Shown: positions 7,569 through 16,323, counted from the first letter of the stretch. The stretch is DNA of 64,000 bases from Streptomyces luteogriseus (GCF_014205055.1 NZ_JACHMS010000001.1:5456001-5520000); one strand, 5' to 3'. Numbers and translations are program-made. The notes: generated by a model not told the origin, from the letters alone.

Positions 7569-9509
7569 TCAGGGCACCTTGACCCACTGCGCCTTGCTCG
7601 GGGTCCCGTCGGCGTCCGTCACGAACATCATGTACCAGCCCGCCTGGACCAGGTTCCGGTTCTCCGGCACGGTCACCGTCAGCTTGTCGCCGGACGCCTT
7701 GAAGTCCAGGGCGATCGACCGCTGGTCGACGTCCGTGACATGGGTGGCGGCGCTCGGCCGGATCAGCCGGACCCTCTTGACCCGGGAGGCGTCCGACGAG
7801 GTGAACGTCCCCGTGGAGCCGCGCTCGATGGTCTGCGGCCCGCCCGACAGCGAGGGCCGGTCCCCGTCGCCGTACAGATAGGGCGGCGTGTAGATCTCGA
7901 TGCGCTGCTCGAACTCGCCAGGCTTGGTGTTGGCCTTGTCGGCGTAGAGCGAGTCGGAGCCGAAGAACATCACGCGGCCGTCGGGCAGCAGGATCGACCC
8001 GGAGTGGTAGTTGCGGCCCACGAGCGGGTCGGCGACGCGCTTGAGCTCGTTCTTCTCCGTGTCGTAGAGCCGCGCCTCGAGGATGTTGGAGTCGCCGCGG
8101 CCGCGGTAGTCCTCCGAACCGCCGGAGATCAGCACGCTGTCGTCGGGCAGGACCGAGGCGCTCGGGTAGCGCGTGCCCTTGTCCAGGGACGGGCCGTCCA
8201 CGAAGCGCGGGTCCGCCTTCTTCAGGTCGACGATCCGGGTCTTCTCGCTGGACTTCTCGGACTCGCCGACGCCGCCGCCGCCGACCACCATGTACTTCTC
8301 GTCCTGCGCCGGAGGCAGCAGCACCGTGCCGGACGTCTCCATCAGCGTGGGGTCGCTCAGGCCCGGGACCTTCGAGAACTTGTTGGTGTCGACGTCCCAC
8401 ACGCCCGGCTCACGGCCCACGTTGTCCGGCCCGTAGCCCGCGTTGGACCCCGAGTAGAAGATCTTGCCGTTCTGCATGAGGAACAGCGCCGGGTAGGTCG
8501 GGAACTGCCGGACCTTGCCGGTGTAGGCCCACTTCTTGGTCTTCGGGTCGAAGACCTCGTTCTTGCCCGGGACCAGCTGGCCGATGTCGTCGAGGCCGGA
8601 GACGCTGAGGATCTTCCCGTCGCTCAGGGTGGTGAGCGTCGGGTACCAGCGGGCCTCCTTCATCGGGTCGACCTTGATGTACTTCTCGGCTATCGGGTCG
8701 AACTCGAAGGCGTCCCGGATGCCCTGGAAGTCCTTCTTGTCGAGGGCGAGCTTCTGCGCGATGCCGTAGGTGTTCTTGGCGTCGGAGCCCTTGAGGCCGT
8801 GCACGCGGTAGTTGTCCTGCGTGCCCGTCTCGTACTTCTTGCCCCGCTTCTGCGCCTCGACGTAGATCCGGCCGAGGCCGGGGTCGTTGCGCAGGAACCT
8901 GCCGGTCGCCTTGTCGAAGACCTTCTTGGCGCGCGGCACGAGCACCGGGTCCTTGGAGACGAAGGTCTTGCCGTTCTTCTTGCCGGTGAACGTGGTGCCC
9001 GCGGGCAGGGTGATCGGCGCGTCCGGGTTCTCGTTGTGGACGATCATCAGGCCGCCGGCCTTCTTGACGTCACCCTGGAGCTTCTCGTAGCGCTTGGTGC
9101 CGCCCGCGATCAGCAGATTGCCGTTGGCGAGCTGGGTGTGGCCGGTGCAGAACAGGTCGGCCGGTGTGGGGACCTTCTTGATGGTGCCCTTGAGCGGGTC
9201 CCAGATCCGGGTGTCGAACTTCTTCGCGTCGAAGTTGTCCTGGTTGTTCCCGGACCCCGCGACGAGCAGCACCTTGCCGGTGCGCAGCAGCGCCGCGTGG
9301 ATGGTGTTCTGCCGGTACTCCTCGGGGAAGTCGACTATCTCCCACTTGCCGTTCGCGGCCTTGTACTCCGGCTGGTTGATCTTGTACTGGTGGTATTTCT
9401 CGGTGCTGAAACGGTAGAGCCACGGCCCGTTCATCCCGGCCAGCGCGAGTACCACCGCCGTGCCGATCGCGAGTCGACGGGCCCGGCGGCGGCCTGCACG
9501 GTCGTTCAT
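7569..9509 (-). CDS. glxA: Copper-radical oxidase GlxA
   Basis: 646 aa galactose-oxidase/glyoxal-oxidase-type protein with an N-terminal signal anchor (LAIGTAVVLALAGMNGPWLY). Kelch-like beta propeller and the C-terminal DUF1929 domain are present. Active-site residues can be placed: Cys121 (LFCTGH), adjacent Trp288-Tyr289 (ARWYPT), Tyr501-His502 (RNYHSG) and His590 (SAATHV), as needed for the Tyr-Cys cofactor and copper site. GlxA oxidises a primary alcohol or aldehyde of the nascent glycan made by CslA and releases hydrogen peroxide. Its ATG overlaps the cslA stop by 4 bp (ATGA), so the two are translationally coupled. It matures only when copper is delivered outside the membrane. Confidence 0.95.
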   Translation of the reverse strand: MNDRAGRRRARRLAIGTAVVLALAGMNGPWLYRFSTEKYHQYKINQPEYKAANGKWEIVDFPEEYRQNTIHAALLRTGKVLLVAGSGNNQDNFDAKKFDTRIWDPLKGTIKKVPTPADLFCTGHTQLANGNLLIAGGTKRYEKLQGDVKKAGGLMIVHNENPDAPITLPAGTTFTGKKNGKTFVSKDPVLVPRAKKVFDKATGRFLRNDPGLGRIYVEAQKRGKKYETGTQDNYRVHGLKGSDAKNTYGIAQKLALDKKDFQGIRDAFEFDPIAEKYIKVDPMKEARWYPTLTTLSDGKILSVSGLDDIGQLVPGKNEVFDPKTKKWAYTGKVRQFPTYPALFLMQNGKIFYSGSNAGYGPDNVGREPGVWDVDTNKFSKVPGLSDPTLMETSGTVLLPPAQDEKYMVVGGGGVGESEKSSEKTRIVDLKKADPRFVDGPSLDKGTRYPSASVLPDDSVLISGGSEDYRGRGDSNILEARLYDTEKNELKRVADPLVGRNYHSGSILLPDGRVMFFGSDSLYADKANTKPGEFEQRIEIYTPPYLYGDGDRPSLSGGPQTIERGSTGTFTSSDASRVKRVRLIRPSAATHVTDVDQRSIALDFKASGDKLTVTVPENRNLVQAGWYMMFVTDADGTPSKAQWVKVP

Positions 9510-11518
9510 TCCTTACGTCCCCCAAGTCCACCAAGGGCGATCTGCATGGTCTGGTCGGATCCCCCGACCTCCCCGTGTGCGCCCGGGGTCGCGGCCCAAG
9601 TGGGCTTCTGCTGCGGGGTGTGTCCCGACGGCTGCTGCGGGATGGGCAGCGGCTGTGTCCGGGGTGCTCCCGCAGGGTCCTGCGGCTGGTCCGCGGCATG
9701 GGTGGCGGCGTCGGCCGCGGGCTTCTTCGCGTCCTGCCGCAGCTGCCAGCGCCAGGCGAACACCGGCGAGGCGGTGATCAGCAGCGCGAACGTCGCCCAG
9801 ATGATCATCGCGGGGTGGGAGTGGCCGAAGACGAAGCCCGCGGTGATCGAGCCGCCGAAGATCGCGATGAAGTACCAGTGGTAGCGGAACGTGCCGAACC
9901 AGCGGTCCGGGCTCGCCGAGTCGCCCTTGGGCGTGACCACGAACTTGCTCTTGCGCCGCAGCATGGAGTCGATCAGCGCCTTCGCGTACAGCGGCGCCGA
10001 CAGCGCGGACATCACCATGCCGGCCACACCGCCGGAGCCCTCCGGCTCGTGCGGCGAGACGTTGTGCCGGCGGTTCCAGACGTACAGGCCGATCTGCAGG
10101 GCGGAGGCGTTGCCGTAGAGCATCAGCCAGACCGCCGGGTCGATGTTCACACCCGAGGCGCCCAGGCCCAGGAACAGGCAGCAGCTCAGCGCCGCCAGGA
10201 TCCAGTTGAGGGCCGACATCGGGTAGAAGATGATCATCATCGTGTAGTTGAAGAGCTTGCTCGGCGGCAGCGAGTACCAGCCCTTCCAGTACTGCCCGAT
10301 GATCGTCTCGTACGTCCCTCGCGACCAGCGCATCTGCTGGGTGAAGAAGTCCGTCCAGGCGCTGGGGCCCTCACCGACCGCGAGCACGTCCGGCGTGTAC
10401 ACCGAGCGCCACTTCTTCCCCGTCGCCGGGTTCTTGTGGCGGTGCATCTCGAAGCCGGTCGCCATGTCCTCGGTGATCGAGTCGTACAGACCGCCGATCT
10501 GCTTCAGGGCCTTGATGCGCACGGCGTTGGAGGTGCCGACGAACATCGGGGAGCCGTAGCGGTTGCCGGCGCGCTGGATCAGCGCGTGGAAGAGGAACTG
10601 CTGCGACTCGGCGGCCTTGGTGATCGGGTTGTCGTAGTTGCCGTAGACCTGCGGGCCGATGACGAAGCCGACGTCCGGGTCGCGGAAGAAGCCGAGCATC
10701 CGCTCCAGGTAGTTGGGCAGCGGCACGTGGTCGGTGTCGACCGAGGCGAAGAAGTCGTAGTCGTCGCCGTGCGCCTCGAGCCAGGCGTTGTAGTTGCCGT
10801 GCTTGGTCTTGGCGCGGTGCGGGCCCTTGGCCTGGTTCCACTTCGCGACGCCCTTGCGGGAGAAGTGGTGCACACCGAGGCGCTCGCAGACCGCCTTCAC
10901 GTCGGGGTCGTCGCCCTCGTCGAGCAGCCACACGTGCATCAGACCCCGGTGGCGGATCCTGACGGCCGCCTCCAGGGTCTTCGTCACCATCTCCAGCGGC
11001 TCCTTGCCGGGCACGAAGGAGGTGAGGAAGGCCACTCTGGTGCCGGTCTCGGGCACCACCGGGATCGGGTCGCGGGCCACCAGCGTGGCGTGCGCGTTGG
11101 ACAGCACGTTCATGCAGCGGAAGAACTCGATCAGGCCGATCGAGACGAGCATGACCATGTCGAGCGCGGGCAGCCAGTCGAAGGCCGGGTAGTCGCGCTC
11201 GGTCCAGTGCTCGGGCTGGAGCAGCCAGAACAGCAGCACCAGGGACAGCACCGGGGCGGCGGCCAGCATCAGGGCGACGCGGATGCGGTGCGGTTCCTGC
11301 GAGATCAGCGAGCGGTACTGCACCTTGTACGGCTTGCCCGGATCCGGCTGGGTGAGGGGACCCGCGAGCCGGCTGTAGTGCTCGTAGTCATACCTCGGCA
11401 GCGTCTTCTTGATCCGCCGGAACGTCCCCGTGGTGCTCATGCGGTGCGAAGGCACCCTGAGCTGGGTGGTCTGGGACGGGTCGTGGTCCTGCCGGGCACC
11501 CGTGGGCCTCGACGTCAT
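9506..11518 (-). CDS. cslA: Cellulose-synthase-like glycosyltransferase CslA (GT2)
   Basis: 670 aa integral membrane synthase. Processive GT2 motifs are complete: LDEGDD (199-204), DTD (261-263), TED (349-351) and QQMRW (394-398). About seven membrane segments flank the cytosolic catalytic loop. It polymerises a beta-1,4-linked glycan from a UDP- or other NDP-sugar at hyphal tips and is required for normal aerial growth in relatives. The C-terminus is a Pro/Gln-rich cytosolic tail. It is first in an operon with glxA. The start at ATG 11518 has GGGGGGA upstream, with an 8-bp hairpin just ahead of it. ATG 11440 (MSTTGTF) would be a shorter alternative. Confidence 0.95.
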   Translation of the reverse strand: MTSRPTGARQDHDPSQTTQLRVPSHRMSTTGTFRRIKKTLPRYDYEHYSRLAGPLTQPDPGKPYKVQYRSLISQEPHRIRVALMLAAAPVLSLVLLFWLLQPEHWTERDYPAFDWLPALDMVMLVSIGLIEFFRCMNVLSNAHATLVARDPIPVVPETGTRVAFLTSFVPGKEPLEMVTKTLEAAVRIRHRGLMHVWLLDEGDDPDVKAVCERLGVHHFSRKGVAKWNQAKGPHRAKTKHGNYNAWLEAHGDDYDFFASVDTDHVPLPNYLERMLGFFRDPDVGFVIGPQVYGNYDNPITKAAESQQFLFHALIQRAGNRYGSPMFVGTSNAVRIKALKQIGGLYDSITEDMATGFEMHRHKNPATGKKWRSVYTPDVLAVGEGPSAWTDFFTQQMRWSRGTYETIIGQYWKGWYSLPPSKLFNYTMMIIFYPMSALNWILAALSCCLFLGLGASGVNIDPAVWLMLYGNASALQIGLYVWNRRHNVSPHEPEGSGGVAGMVMSALSAPLYAKALIDSMLRRKSKFVVTPKGDSASPDRWFGTFRYHWYFIAIFGGSITAGFVFGHSHPAMIIWATFALLITASPVFAWRWQLRQDAKKPAADAATHAADQPQDPAGAPRTQPLPIPQQPSGHTPQQKPTWAATPGAHGEVGGSDQTMQIALGGLGGRKE

Positions 11519-11836
11519 GAGTCATCCCCCCACACGCGGACAGCCGCGTGTTTCGTAGCTTCTTACCGTCTGCTCCAGGTCCCCCTCGACCTTCACAGAC
11601 GTATCAGTGGTGGATCGCAGTCACCACGTCATCCACACCCTATAGACACGGCAACGCGACCTTCCGGTTGCATGATGCCCCCCTTGGCATCGGTTCATGA
11701 ACGGGGCCCCTATCCCCGCCCACGCCGCAACCGGCTCCGAATCCCCCCAACTGCCGCGAATGCGCAGCACCTTGTAAAACCAGAGAACCAGGGTTCTACG
11801 GCGTCCATCATGATCGCAAGATGCGAAACACGGTGG
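11519..11836 (-). promoter_or_regulatory. cslA leader and promoter region (318 bp, no gene)
   Basis: This stretch lies between the GntR stop and the cslA start on the same strand. It holds the leader hairpin at 11532-11551 and a perfect palindrome AGAACC-AG-GGTTCT at 11784-11797 next to TTTTAC-rich sequence. I see no convincing -35/-10 pair and no coding potential. Confidence 0.6.
11532..11551 (-). promoter_or_regulatory. Leader hairpin directly before the cslA ribosome binding site
   Basis: The arms ACACGCGG and CCGCGTGT form a perfect 8-bp stem with a 4-nt loop. In the cslA mRNA the stem ends at the G-run that serves as Shine-Dalgarno, about 13 nt before ATG. It could limit ribosome access or stop upstream read-through; the role is not proven. 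Confidence 0.55.
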
Positions 11837-12556
11837 TTACCGGTCAAAAGCGTTCATTGTGGCGGTGTGGGGGCCCTGTGGAGCCGTTGTGGACAGGCGG
11901 GCGCGGATGTTGCCGAAGTGCTCCCTTATGGCCTCCTCCGCCCGCATCGAGTCCCCGGACCGCACCGCGTCGAGGATCTCCCGGTGCTGCCGGCAGGTCA
12001 CCTTCGGGTCCTGCGGCTCGCCCCCGAGGTCCGTGCGGACCCGGTGGAAGGCGTCCCAGAACGCCTCCAGGACCTCGCACAGCAGCACGTTGTCCAGCCC
12101 CCGGTAGAGGGTGGCGTGGAAGGCCCGGTCGGTCTCGGCGAGGCCGGCTCCCTGCGCGGCCTGCTCTTCCATACGGCCGACGAGCGCGTCCAGTTCAACG
12201 AGGTCCGCTTCCGGTAGCCGGCCGGCCAGCCGGGACACGAGCCCCGTCTCCACCGCTTCCCTCAGCTCCAGCAGCTGGAGCAGGGAGTCCTCGCCCCGGT
12301 AGTGCCCGGCGACCGTGCGGAAGGCGAGGCCCTCGATCATCGGGGCCAGGGACATCGGGCCGACGTAGGTGCCGAAGCCGTGCCGGATCTCCACGATGCC
12401 CATCGCCTGGAGCGCCTTCAGAGCCTCCCGTACCGAGTTCCGGCTCGCGCCGAGGTACTCCATCAGCTCGGGCTCGGTCGGCAGCGGGGCCCCGGAGGCC
12501 AGCCTGCGGTCGATGATGAGCTTCTTGATCCGCTCCTGTAGGTCACGCGCTGCCAT
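11837..12556 (-). CDS. GntR/FadR-family transcriptional regulator
   Basis: 239 aa from ATG 12556; TTG 12577 is possible but less likely. The N-terminal winged HTH reads LPTEPELMEYLGASRNSVREAL with the wing RHGFGTYVG. The all-helical FCD domain follows (about 80-225) with metal or effector residues of the FadR subfamily (D...H in DRAFHATL, H in CRQHREI). Such proteins sense organic acids or acyl compounds. No SD is seen; TACCCT lies 6 nt before the ATG, which suggests a leaderless mRNA. It lies upstream of cslA on the same strand, 318 bp apart, so a regulatory link is possible but unproven. Confidence 0.88.
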   Translation of the reverse strand: MAARDLQERIKKLIIDRRLASGAPLPTEPELMEYLGASRNSVREALKALQAMGIVEIRHGFGTYVGPMSLAPMIEGLAFRTVAGHYRGEDSLLQLLELREAVETGLVSRLAGRLPEADLVELDALVGRMEEQAAQGAGLAETDRAFHATLYRGLDNVLLCEVLEAFWDAFHRVRTDLGGEPQDPKVTCRQHREILDAVRSGDSMRAEEAIREHFGNIRARLSTTAPQGPHTATMNAFDR

Positions 12557-12562
12557 GGCGAG

Positions 12563-12568
12563 AGGGTA
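12563..12568 (-). promoter_or_regulatory. -10 element TACCCT of a leaderless GntR transcript
   Basis: TACCCT fits TANNNT and lies 6 nt before the ATG at 12556, with no Shine-Dalgarno. Transcription would start at or next to the start codon. Confidence 0.45.
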
Positions 12569-12658
12569 TCCGGCCAATCGCGCGGCGGGCCGGGTTCCGG
12601 CCAGAGAGAGGTTCGGCCGGGTGCCAGCTCAGGAGCCGGACCCATGGGGGAACGCAAG

Positions 12659-12686
12659 AAGGCCCCTCGCTTCCGCGAGAGGCCTT
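12659..12686 (-). terminator. Terminator after tRNA-Lys copy 1
   Basis: A 12-bp stem with one mismatch (AAGGCCCCTCGC / GCGAGAGGCCTT) and TTCC loop lies 8 nt beyond the 3' end of the tRNA on its strand. Confidence 0.75.
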
Positions 12687-12694
12687 CCGGTCTG

Positions 12695-12768
12695 TGCGCC
12701 GCCAGGGACTCGAACCCCGGACCCGCTGATTAAGAGTCAGCTGCTCTAACCAACTGAGCTAGCGGCGC
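12695..12768 (-). tRNA. tRNA-Lys(CTT), copy 1
   Basis: 74 nt with a 7-bp acceptor stem GCGCCGC/GCGGCGC, D-arm GCTC-AGTTGGTTA-GAGC, anticodon arm GCTGA-CTCTTAA-TCAGC and T-arm with TTCGAGT. The anticodon is CTT (codon AAG). CCA is not encoded. It is identical to the copies at 18495 and 33033, all on the same strand. Confidence 0.98.
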
Positions 12769-12770
12769 CG

Positions 12771-12817
12771 GCTGACGTCGTAACTCTACAGGACGTCCGG
12801 AGGTGCTCCGGACCACC
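12771..12817 (-). promoter_or_regulatory. Promoter region of tRNA-Lys copy 1
   Basis: Reading toward the tRNA: GGTGGTCCGGAGCAC (12817-12803), 14 nt, -10-like TAGAGT (12788-12783), then the leader TACGACGTCAGC (12782-12771). The upstream 15-mer and its 14-nt spacing recur at copy 2; the leader 12-mer recurs at copy 3. Confidence 0.6.
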
Positions 12818-12968
12818 TGCCAGGGCCCGGGAGGAGGGCCCACAGGGCGGCCGTGTACATCATTCGGACCGTCAGCATGCGCGTGCGGAAGACAGTTGCG
12901 AGACTGACGACGCGCGCCCTCCGGTGCATGGGCGCGGCTTTTTCCGGCGGAAGTGTGAGGGGAATCGC

Positions 12969-14282
12969 ATGGAGTCTCCGGTATTCGAGGAAATCGACCC
13001 CGCGAGCGACTGCGACTGCCCCGGCTGTGTCCACTGGCGGCGCGCCCTGCCGCATTCCTGGGCGGGTCGTGCGGGCGCCCACCCGGCCGCGCATCGGGCA
13101 CTCGCCCTGGCCGCCGTCGCCTCGGCCGCACTCGGCGCCGGCCATGCCGTCCCGGCCGCCGCCGCCCCGCACGCACCCCACCGTCCAGGCATCCCCGCAG
13201 GTGAAGAGCCCGACACTCCCCAGGGCGTCACGGCCCCGCTGCACGGCCCCGGAGGCCGTCCGGCGAAGCCCTCCGTCGCCCCCAAGCCCACCGCCATCAC
13301 CCGCACGGAGATCATCAACCGGGCCAAGACCTGGGTCGCCGCGAAGGTTCCGTACAGCATGAGCGCCTATTGGTCCGACGGTTACCGGCAGGATTGCTCG
13401 GGCTACGTGTCGATGGCCTGGAAGCTGCCCGGAAACGAATGGACGGGCAGCCTCGCGCAGTACGGGGAGAAGATTTCCAAGGGGGAACTCCAGCCGGGCG
13501 ACATTCTGCTGTTCCACAATGCGGCCGACCCCGAGCAAGGCTCGCACGTCACCATTTTCGGCGGCTGGACGGACGCCTCGCACACCTCCTACACCGCCTA
13601 CGAGCAGACCCGCCCGCACACCCGCCGGCAGTCGACCCCGTACGCCTACTGGAACAACTCCAGCGGGTACGTGCCCTACCGCTACAAGGGCGTCACCCCG
13701 GAGGAGCCGGTCCCCGGCAAGGACGGCGGCCAGCCGGGGGCGCCGGCCGCCACGCCGTACCCGGGAGCGGCGTATTTCGGCCCCGGTGCGAACAACACGT
13801 ACGTCACGCAGCTCGGCCGGATGCTCGTCGCGCGCGGGGCCGGCGGCGCGTACGCGTCGGGTCCGGGGCCGCGCTGGACCGACGCCGACCGGCGGGCGGC
13901 CCGGGCGTTCCAGAGGGCGCAGGGCTGGACGGGCGCGGAGGCCGACGGGCTGCCCGGCCCGCACACCTGGGAGCTGCTGGTCACCGGCAGGGGCAAGGAC
14001 GTGAAGGACGGGGCGGTCGGCCCGCCGCCCGCCTCCCACGGTGTCCCCGGCTACCCGGGGCGGGCGATGTTCCGGCCCGGCGCGAACAACACCTACGTCA
14101 CCCAGCTGGGCAAGCAGCTCGTACGGAAGGGGTTCGGCAGGTTCTACCGGATCGGGCCGGGGCCGTTCTGGAGCGAGGCGGACCGGCGGGCCGTCGAGGC
14201 CTTCCAGCGCACCCAGGGCTGGCGGGGCGGCGCGGCGGACGGCTACCCGGGGCCGGAGACCTGGCGGCGCCTCTTCTCGTAG
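12969..14282 (+). CDS. Secreted NlpC/P60-like protein with two peptidoglycan-binding repeats
   Basis: 437 aa from ATG 12969 (GAGGGGAATCGC upstream). The N-terminus has a short cytosolic part with CDCPGC, then a hydrophobic signal segment (AALGAGHAVPAAAA). The catalytic-like domain (about 115-250) shows YRQDCSGYVSMAW, with the Cys nucleophile of NlpC/P60 amidases, and GSHVTIFGGW carrying the His. The C-terminal half contains two repeats built on FxPGANNTYVTQLG and ADRRAxxAFQ, typical wall-binding modules. It likely hydrolyses or binds peptidoglycan. It lies between cslA and lpmP and may open the wall for the tip glycan. The CxxC-type N-terminus is unusual for an exported enzyme. Confidence 0.85.
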   Translation: MESPVFEEIDPASDCDCPGCVHWRRALPHSWAGRAGAHPAAHRALALAAVASAALGAGHAVPAAAAPHAPHRPGIPAGEEPDTPQGVTAPLHGPGGRPAKPSVAPKPTAITRTEIINRAKTWVAAKVPYSMSAYWSDGYRQDCSGYVSMAWKLPGNEWTGSLAQYGEKISKGELQPGDILLFHNAADPEQGSHVTIFGGWTDASHTSYTAYEQTRPHTRRQSTPYAYWNNSSGYVPYRYKGVTPEEPVPGKDGGQPGAPAATPYPGAAYFGPGANNTYVTQLGRMLVARGAGGAYASGPGPRWTDADRRAARAFQRAQGWTGAEADGLPGPHTWELLVTGRGKDVKDGAVGPPPASHGVPGYPGRAMFRPGANNTYVTQLGKQLVRKGFGRFYRIGPGPFWSEADRRAVEAFQRTQGWRGGAADGYPGPETWRRLFS

Positions 14283-14367
14283 GCCCATCGGTCCGCCCTC
14301 GGCCCTTCCGGGCGGCCCCTCACCGACCACTGTTGTGACGCATCTGGCGCGGAGGCTGGAGGCACGC

Positions 14368-15492
14368 ATGAGTACGACCACTTCCCACACGTCCGAGCCC
14401 GACGGGCCGGCCGACGGACCGGCCCGGCCCGCCCGGCTCATCCAGAACGAGGCCACCACCGAGATCCCCGTCCACTTGCTGTTCCGCGACGACCCCGACC
14501 CGGCGCCGGTGCCGCTGAAGCCGGCGGTCGTCGCCCGTCGGCAGGGCACGGGGGAGCAGCCGCGCCTCAGGCGCCCTGCGGCCGCAGCCCCGAAGCGCCC
14601 GGTGCCGCAGATCGATCCCGACCTGGTGGAGCGGCCCGCGCGGGTGCTGCCCGGCGCGGTGGGCGTACTGGCCGGGGCCTGCGGCGCGGCCGGGTGCGTG
14701 GCGACCTCCTGGTGGGCGGGGGTGCTGCCGCCGTTCGTGGGAGAGGCGCTGCGGCTGCCCGTGTACGCCGGGGCCGGGCTCGGTCTCGCGCAGTGGGCGG
14801 CGTACGCCGGGGCCGGTGTGCTCGGGCTGTTCGGGCTCGGGGGGCTCGCCCGGGGCCGTACCGGGCGGGCCTGGGTGCTGGACCTGTTCGGCCGCTACCG
14901 GGGGACCGTCCGGCGCTCCGGCCTGCTGTGGGTGAATCCGCTGCTGCTGCGCCGCCGGGTGGACGTACGGCTGCGGCACTGGCGCAGCGAGCCCGTGCCC
15001 GCGGCCGACGGGAGCGGGGTCGGGCTGCGGGTGGTCGTCCTGGTGGTGTGGCGGGTGCGGGACACCGCCCGGGCCATGCTGGGCGTCGAGGACCACGAGG
15101 CGTATCTGCGCGAGTGCGTGGAGGCGGGGCTGGCCCGGGTGCCGGTGGAGATGCCGGGCGGGCCGAGGGGAGCCGGGGACGCGGCGGGCGAGGCGCTGAC
15201 GCGGCTGGTGGCGGCGGACGCGGCCCCGGTCGGCCTGGAGGTGTTCTCCGTGCAGCCGGTGCGCGTGGAGTACGCCCCCGAGGTCGCCGCCGCGATGCAC
15301 CGCCGCCGGATCGCCGCGCTGGACGCCCAGCACCGGGCGAGCGTGCTCACCTCGGTCGTGGACTCGGTGGAGGACACGGTGACCCGGCTGACCGTGCGGG
15401 GCCTGGTCGAACTCGACGACTACGAGCGCAAGGCGCTGGTGAAGGACCTGACGGTGGCGTTCTGCGCCGGCCGGGGCGAAACAGCCCCGTGA
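14368..15492 (+). CDS. SPFH/band-7-like membrane protein
   Basis: 374 aa from ATG 14368 with GGAGG 7 nt upstream. The order is: Pro-rich cytosolic N-terminus (about 1-90), two transmembrane helices (about 92-160), then a band-7-type domain: YRGTVRRSGLLWVNPLLLRRRVDVRLRHW, VVVWRVRDTARAM and VEYAPEVAAAMHRRRIAALD. These proteins oligomerise as scaffolds in membrane microdomains. It follows the NlpC/P60-like gene by 85 bp and precedes lpmP, so it is a candidate scaffold for the tip glycan machinery. The role is inferred from context only. Confidence 0.75.
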   Translation: MSTTTSHTSEPDGPADGPARPARLIQNEATTEIPVHLLFRDDPDPAPVPLKPAVVARRQGTGEQPRLRRPAAAAPKRPVPQIDPDLVERPARVLPGAVGVLAGACGAAGCVATSWWAGVLPPFVGEALRLPVYAGAGLGLAQWAAYAGAGVLGLFGLGGLARGRTGRAWVLDLFGRYRGTVRRSGLLWVNPLLLRRRVDVRLRHWRSEPVPAADGSGVGLRVVVLVVWRVRDTARAMLGVEDHEAYLRECVEAGLARVPVEMPGGPRGAGDAAGEALTRLVAADAAPVGLEVFSVQPVRVEYAPEVAAAMHRRRIAALDAQHRASVLTSVVDSVEDTVTRLTVRGLVELDDYERKALVKDLTVAFCAGRGETAP

Positions 15493-15531
15493 TTGGTATG
15501 GACATGTTCAACAACCGCCCATAATCTCGAA

Positions 15532-15547
15532 CTTGGTCTAGACCTAC
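15532..15547. promoter_or_regulatory. DasR-type responsive element upstream of lpmP
   Basis: CTTGGTCTAGACCTAC contains the perfect palindrome GGTCTAGACC and closely matches the known DasR consensus built on TGGTCTAGACCA. It lies about 47 bp before the LPMO start. DasR is the GlcNAc-sensing GntR regulator that controls chitin genes in Streptomyces, so lpmP is likely induced by chitin or amino-sugar supply. Confidence 0.75.
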
Positions 15548-15593
15548 ACGCACAGCTCACCGAACTTCCCCCACGTTCTCCAGGAGCGGCAGC

Positions 15594-16199
15594 ATGCGTA
15601 CAAGGACCAAGTTGTCCGCAGCCGCGGTGGGACTGGCCACGACCGGAGCCCTCGTGCTCTCCTCCGGCGGTGCCAGCGGCCACGGCTACACCGACCTCCC
15701 CATCAGCCGGCAGAAGCTCTGCCAGAACGGCACCGTGACCAACTGCGGCTCGATCCAGTGGGAGCCGCAGAGCGTCGAGGGCCCGAAGGGTTTCCCGGGC
15801 TCCGGCCCGGCCGACGGGCAGATATGCAACGCCGGGCTCGGCCACTTCAGCCAGCTCAGCGCACCGCGCACTCCCTCCGGCGGCGCCTGGCCCGCCACGA
15901 AGGTCACGGGCGGCCAGAACTACACGTTCCGCTGGCAGTTCACGGCCATGCACGCCACGACCGACTTCAAGTACTACGTCACCAAGCCCGGCTGGAACCA
16001 GAACCACAACCTGGCCCGGTCCGACCTCAACCTCACCCCGTTCTTCACGGTGCCGTACAACGGGCAGCGTCCGCCCTCCACGCTCTCGCACAGCGGAAGG
16101 CTGCCGACCGGGCTGAGCGGGCGTCACGTCATCGTGGCCGTATGGACGATCGCCGACACGGCCAACGCGTTCTACGCCTGCTCGGACGTGACGTTCTGA
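15594..16199 (+). CDS. lpmP: AA10 lytic polysaccharide monooxygenase LpmP
   Basis: 201 aa. A signal peptide ends at ASG, leaving His30 as the mature N-terminus (HGYTDLP). With His120 (TAMHATTDF) it forms the copper histidine brace; the axial Phe lies in NAFYACSDVTF. Four cysteines can pair. No carbohydrate-binding module is attached. LPMOs cleave chitin or cellulose chains oxidatively using copper and peroxide. Hydrogen peroxide from GlxA could feed this reaction, which fits the shared locus. A DasR-type box lies upstream and SD CAGGAG lies before the start. The orthologue in S. coelicolor is SCO2833 (from memory). Confidence 0.93.
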   Translation: MRTRTKLSAAAVGLATTGALVLSSGGASGHGYTDLPISRQKLCQNGTVTNCGSIQWEPQSVEGPKGFPGSGPADGQICNAGLGHFSQLSAPRTPSGGAWPATKVTGGQNYTFRWQFTAMHATTDFKYYVTKPGWNQNHNLARSDLNLTPFFTVPYNGQRPPSTLSHSGRLPTGLSGRHVIVAVWTIADTANAFYACSDVTF

Positions 16200-16323
16200 G
16201 CCCTTCCGAACGTCGGAGCCCTTCCGGATCTCTGAGCTTCTCTTGAGTCACCGCCGCGGCCGGTGTGGGTAGGTTCCTGCCACACCGGCCGCTCGAAGGC
16301 CGCCCAGGGCCTCGGGGGAGCTC

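Noticed and set aside
12730..13176. Minus-strand frame ending in tRNA-Lys copy 1
   Set aside because: It is antisense to the NlpC/P60-like gene with Arg-rich shadow composition. Only the few codons YDVSRRR are of interest, as a trace of recombination.
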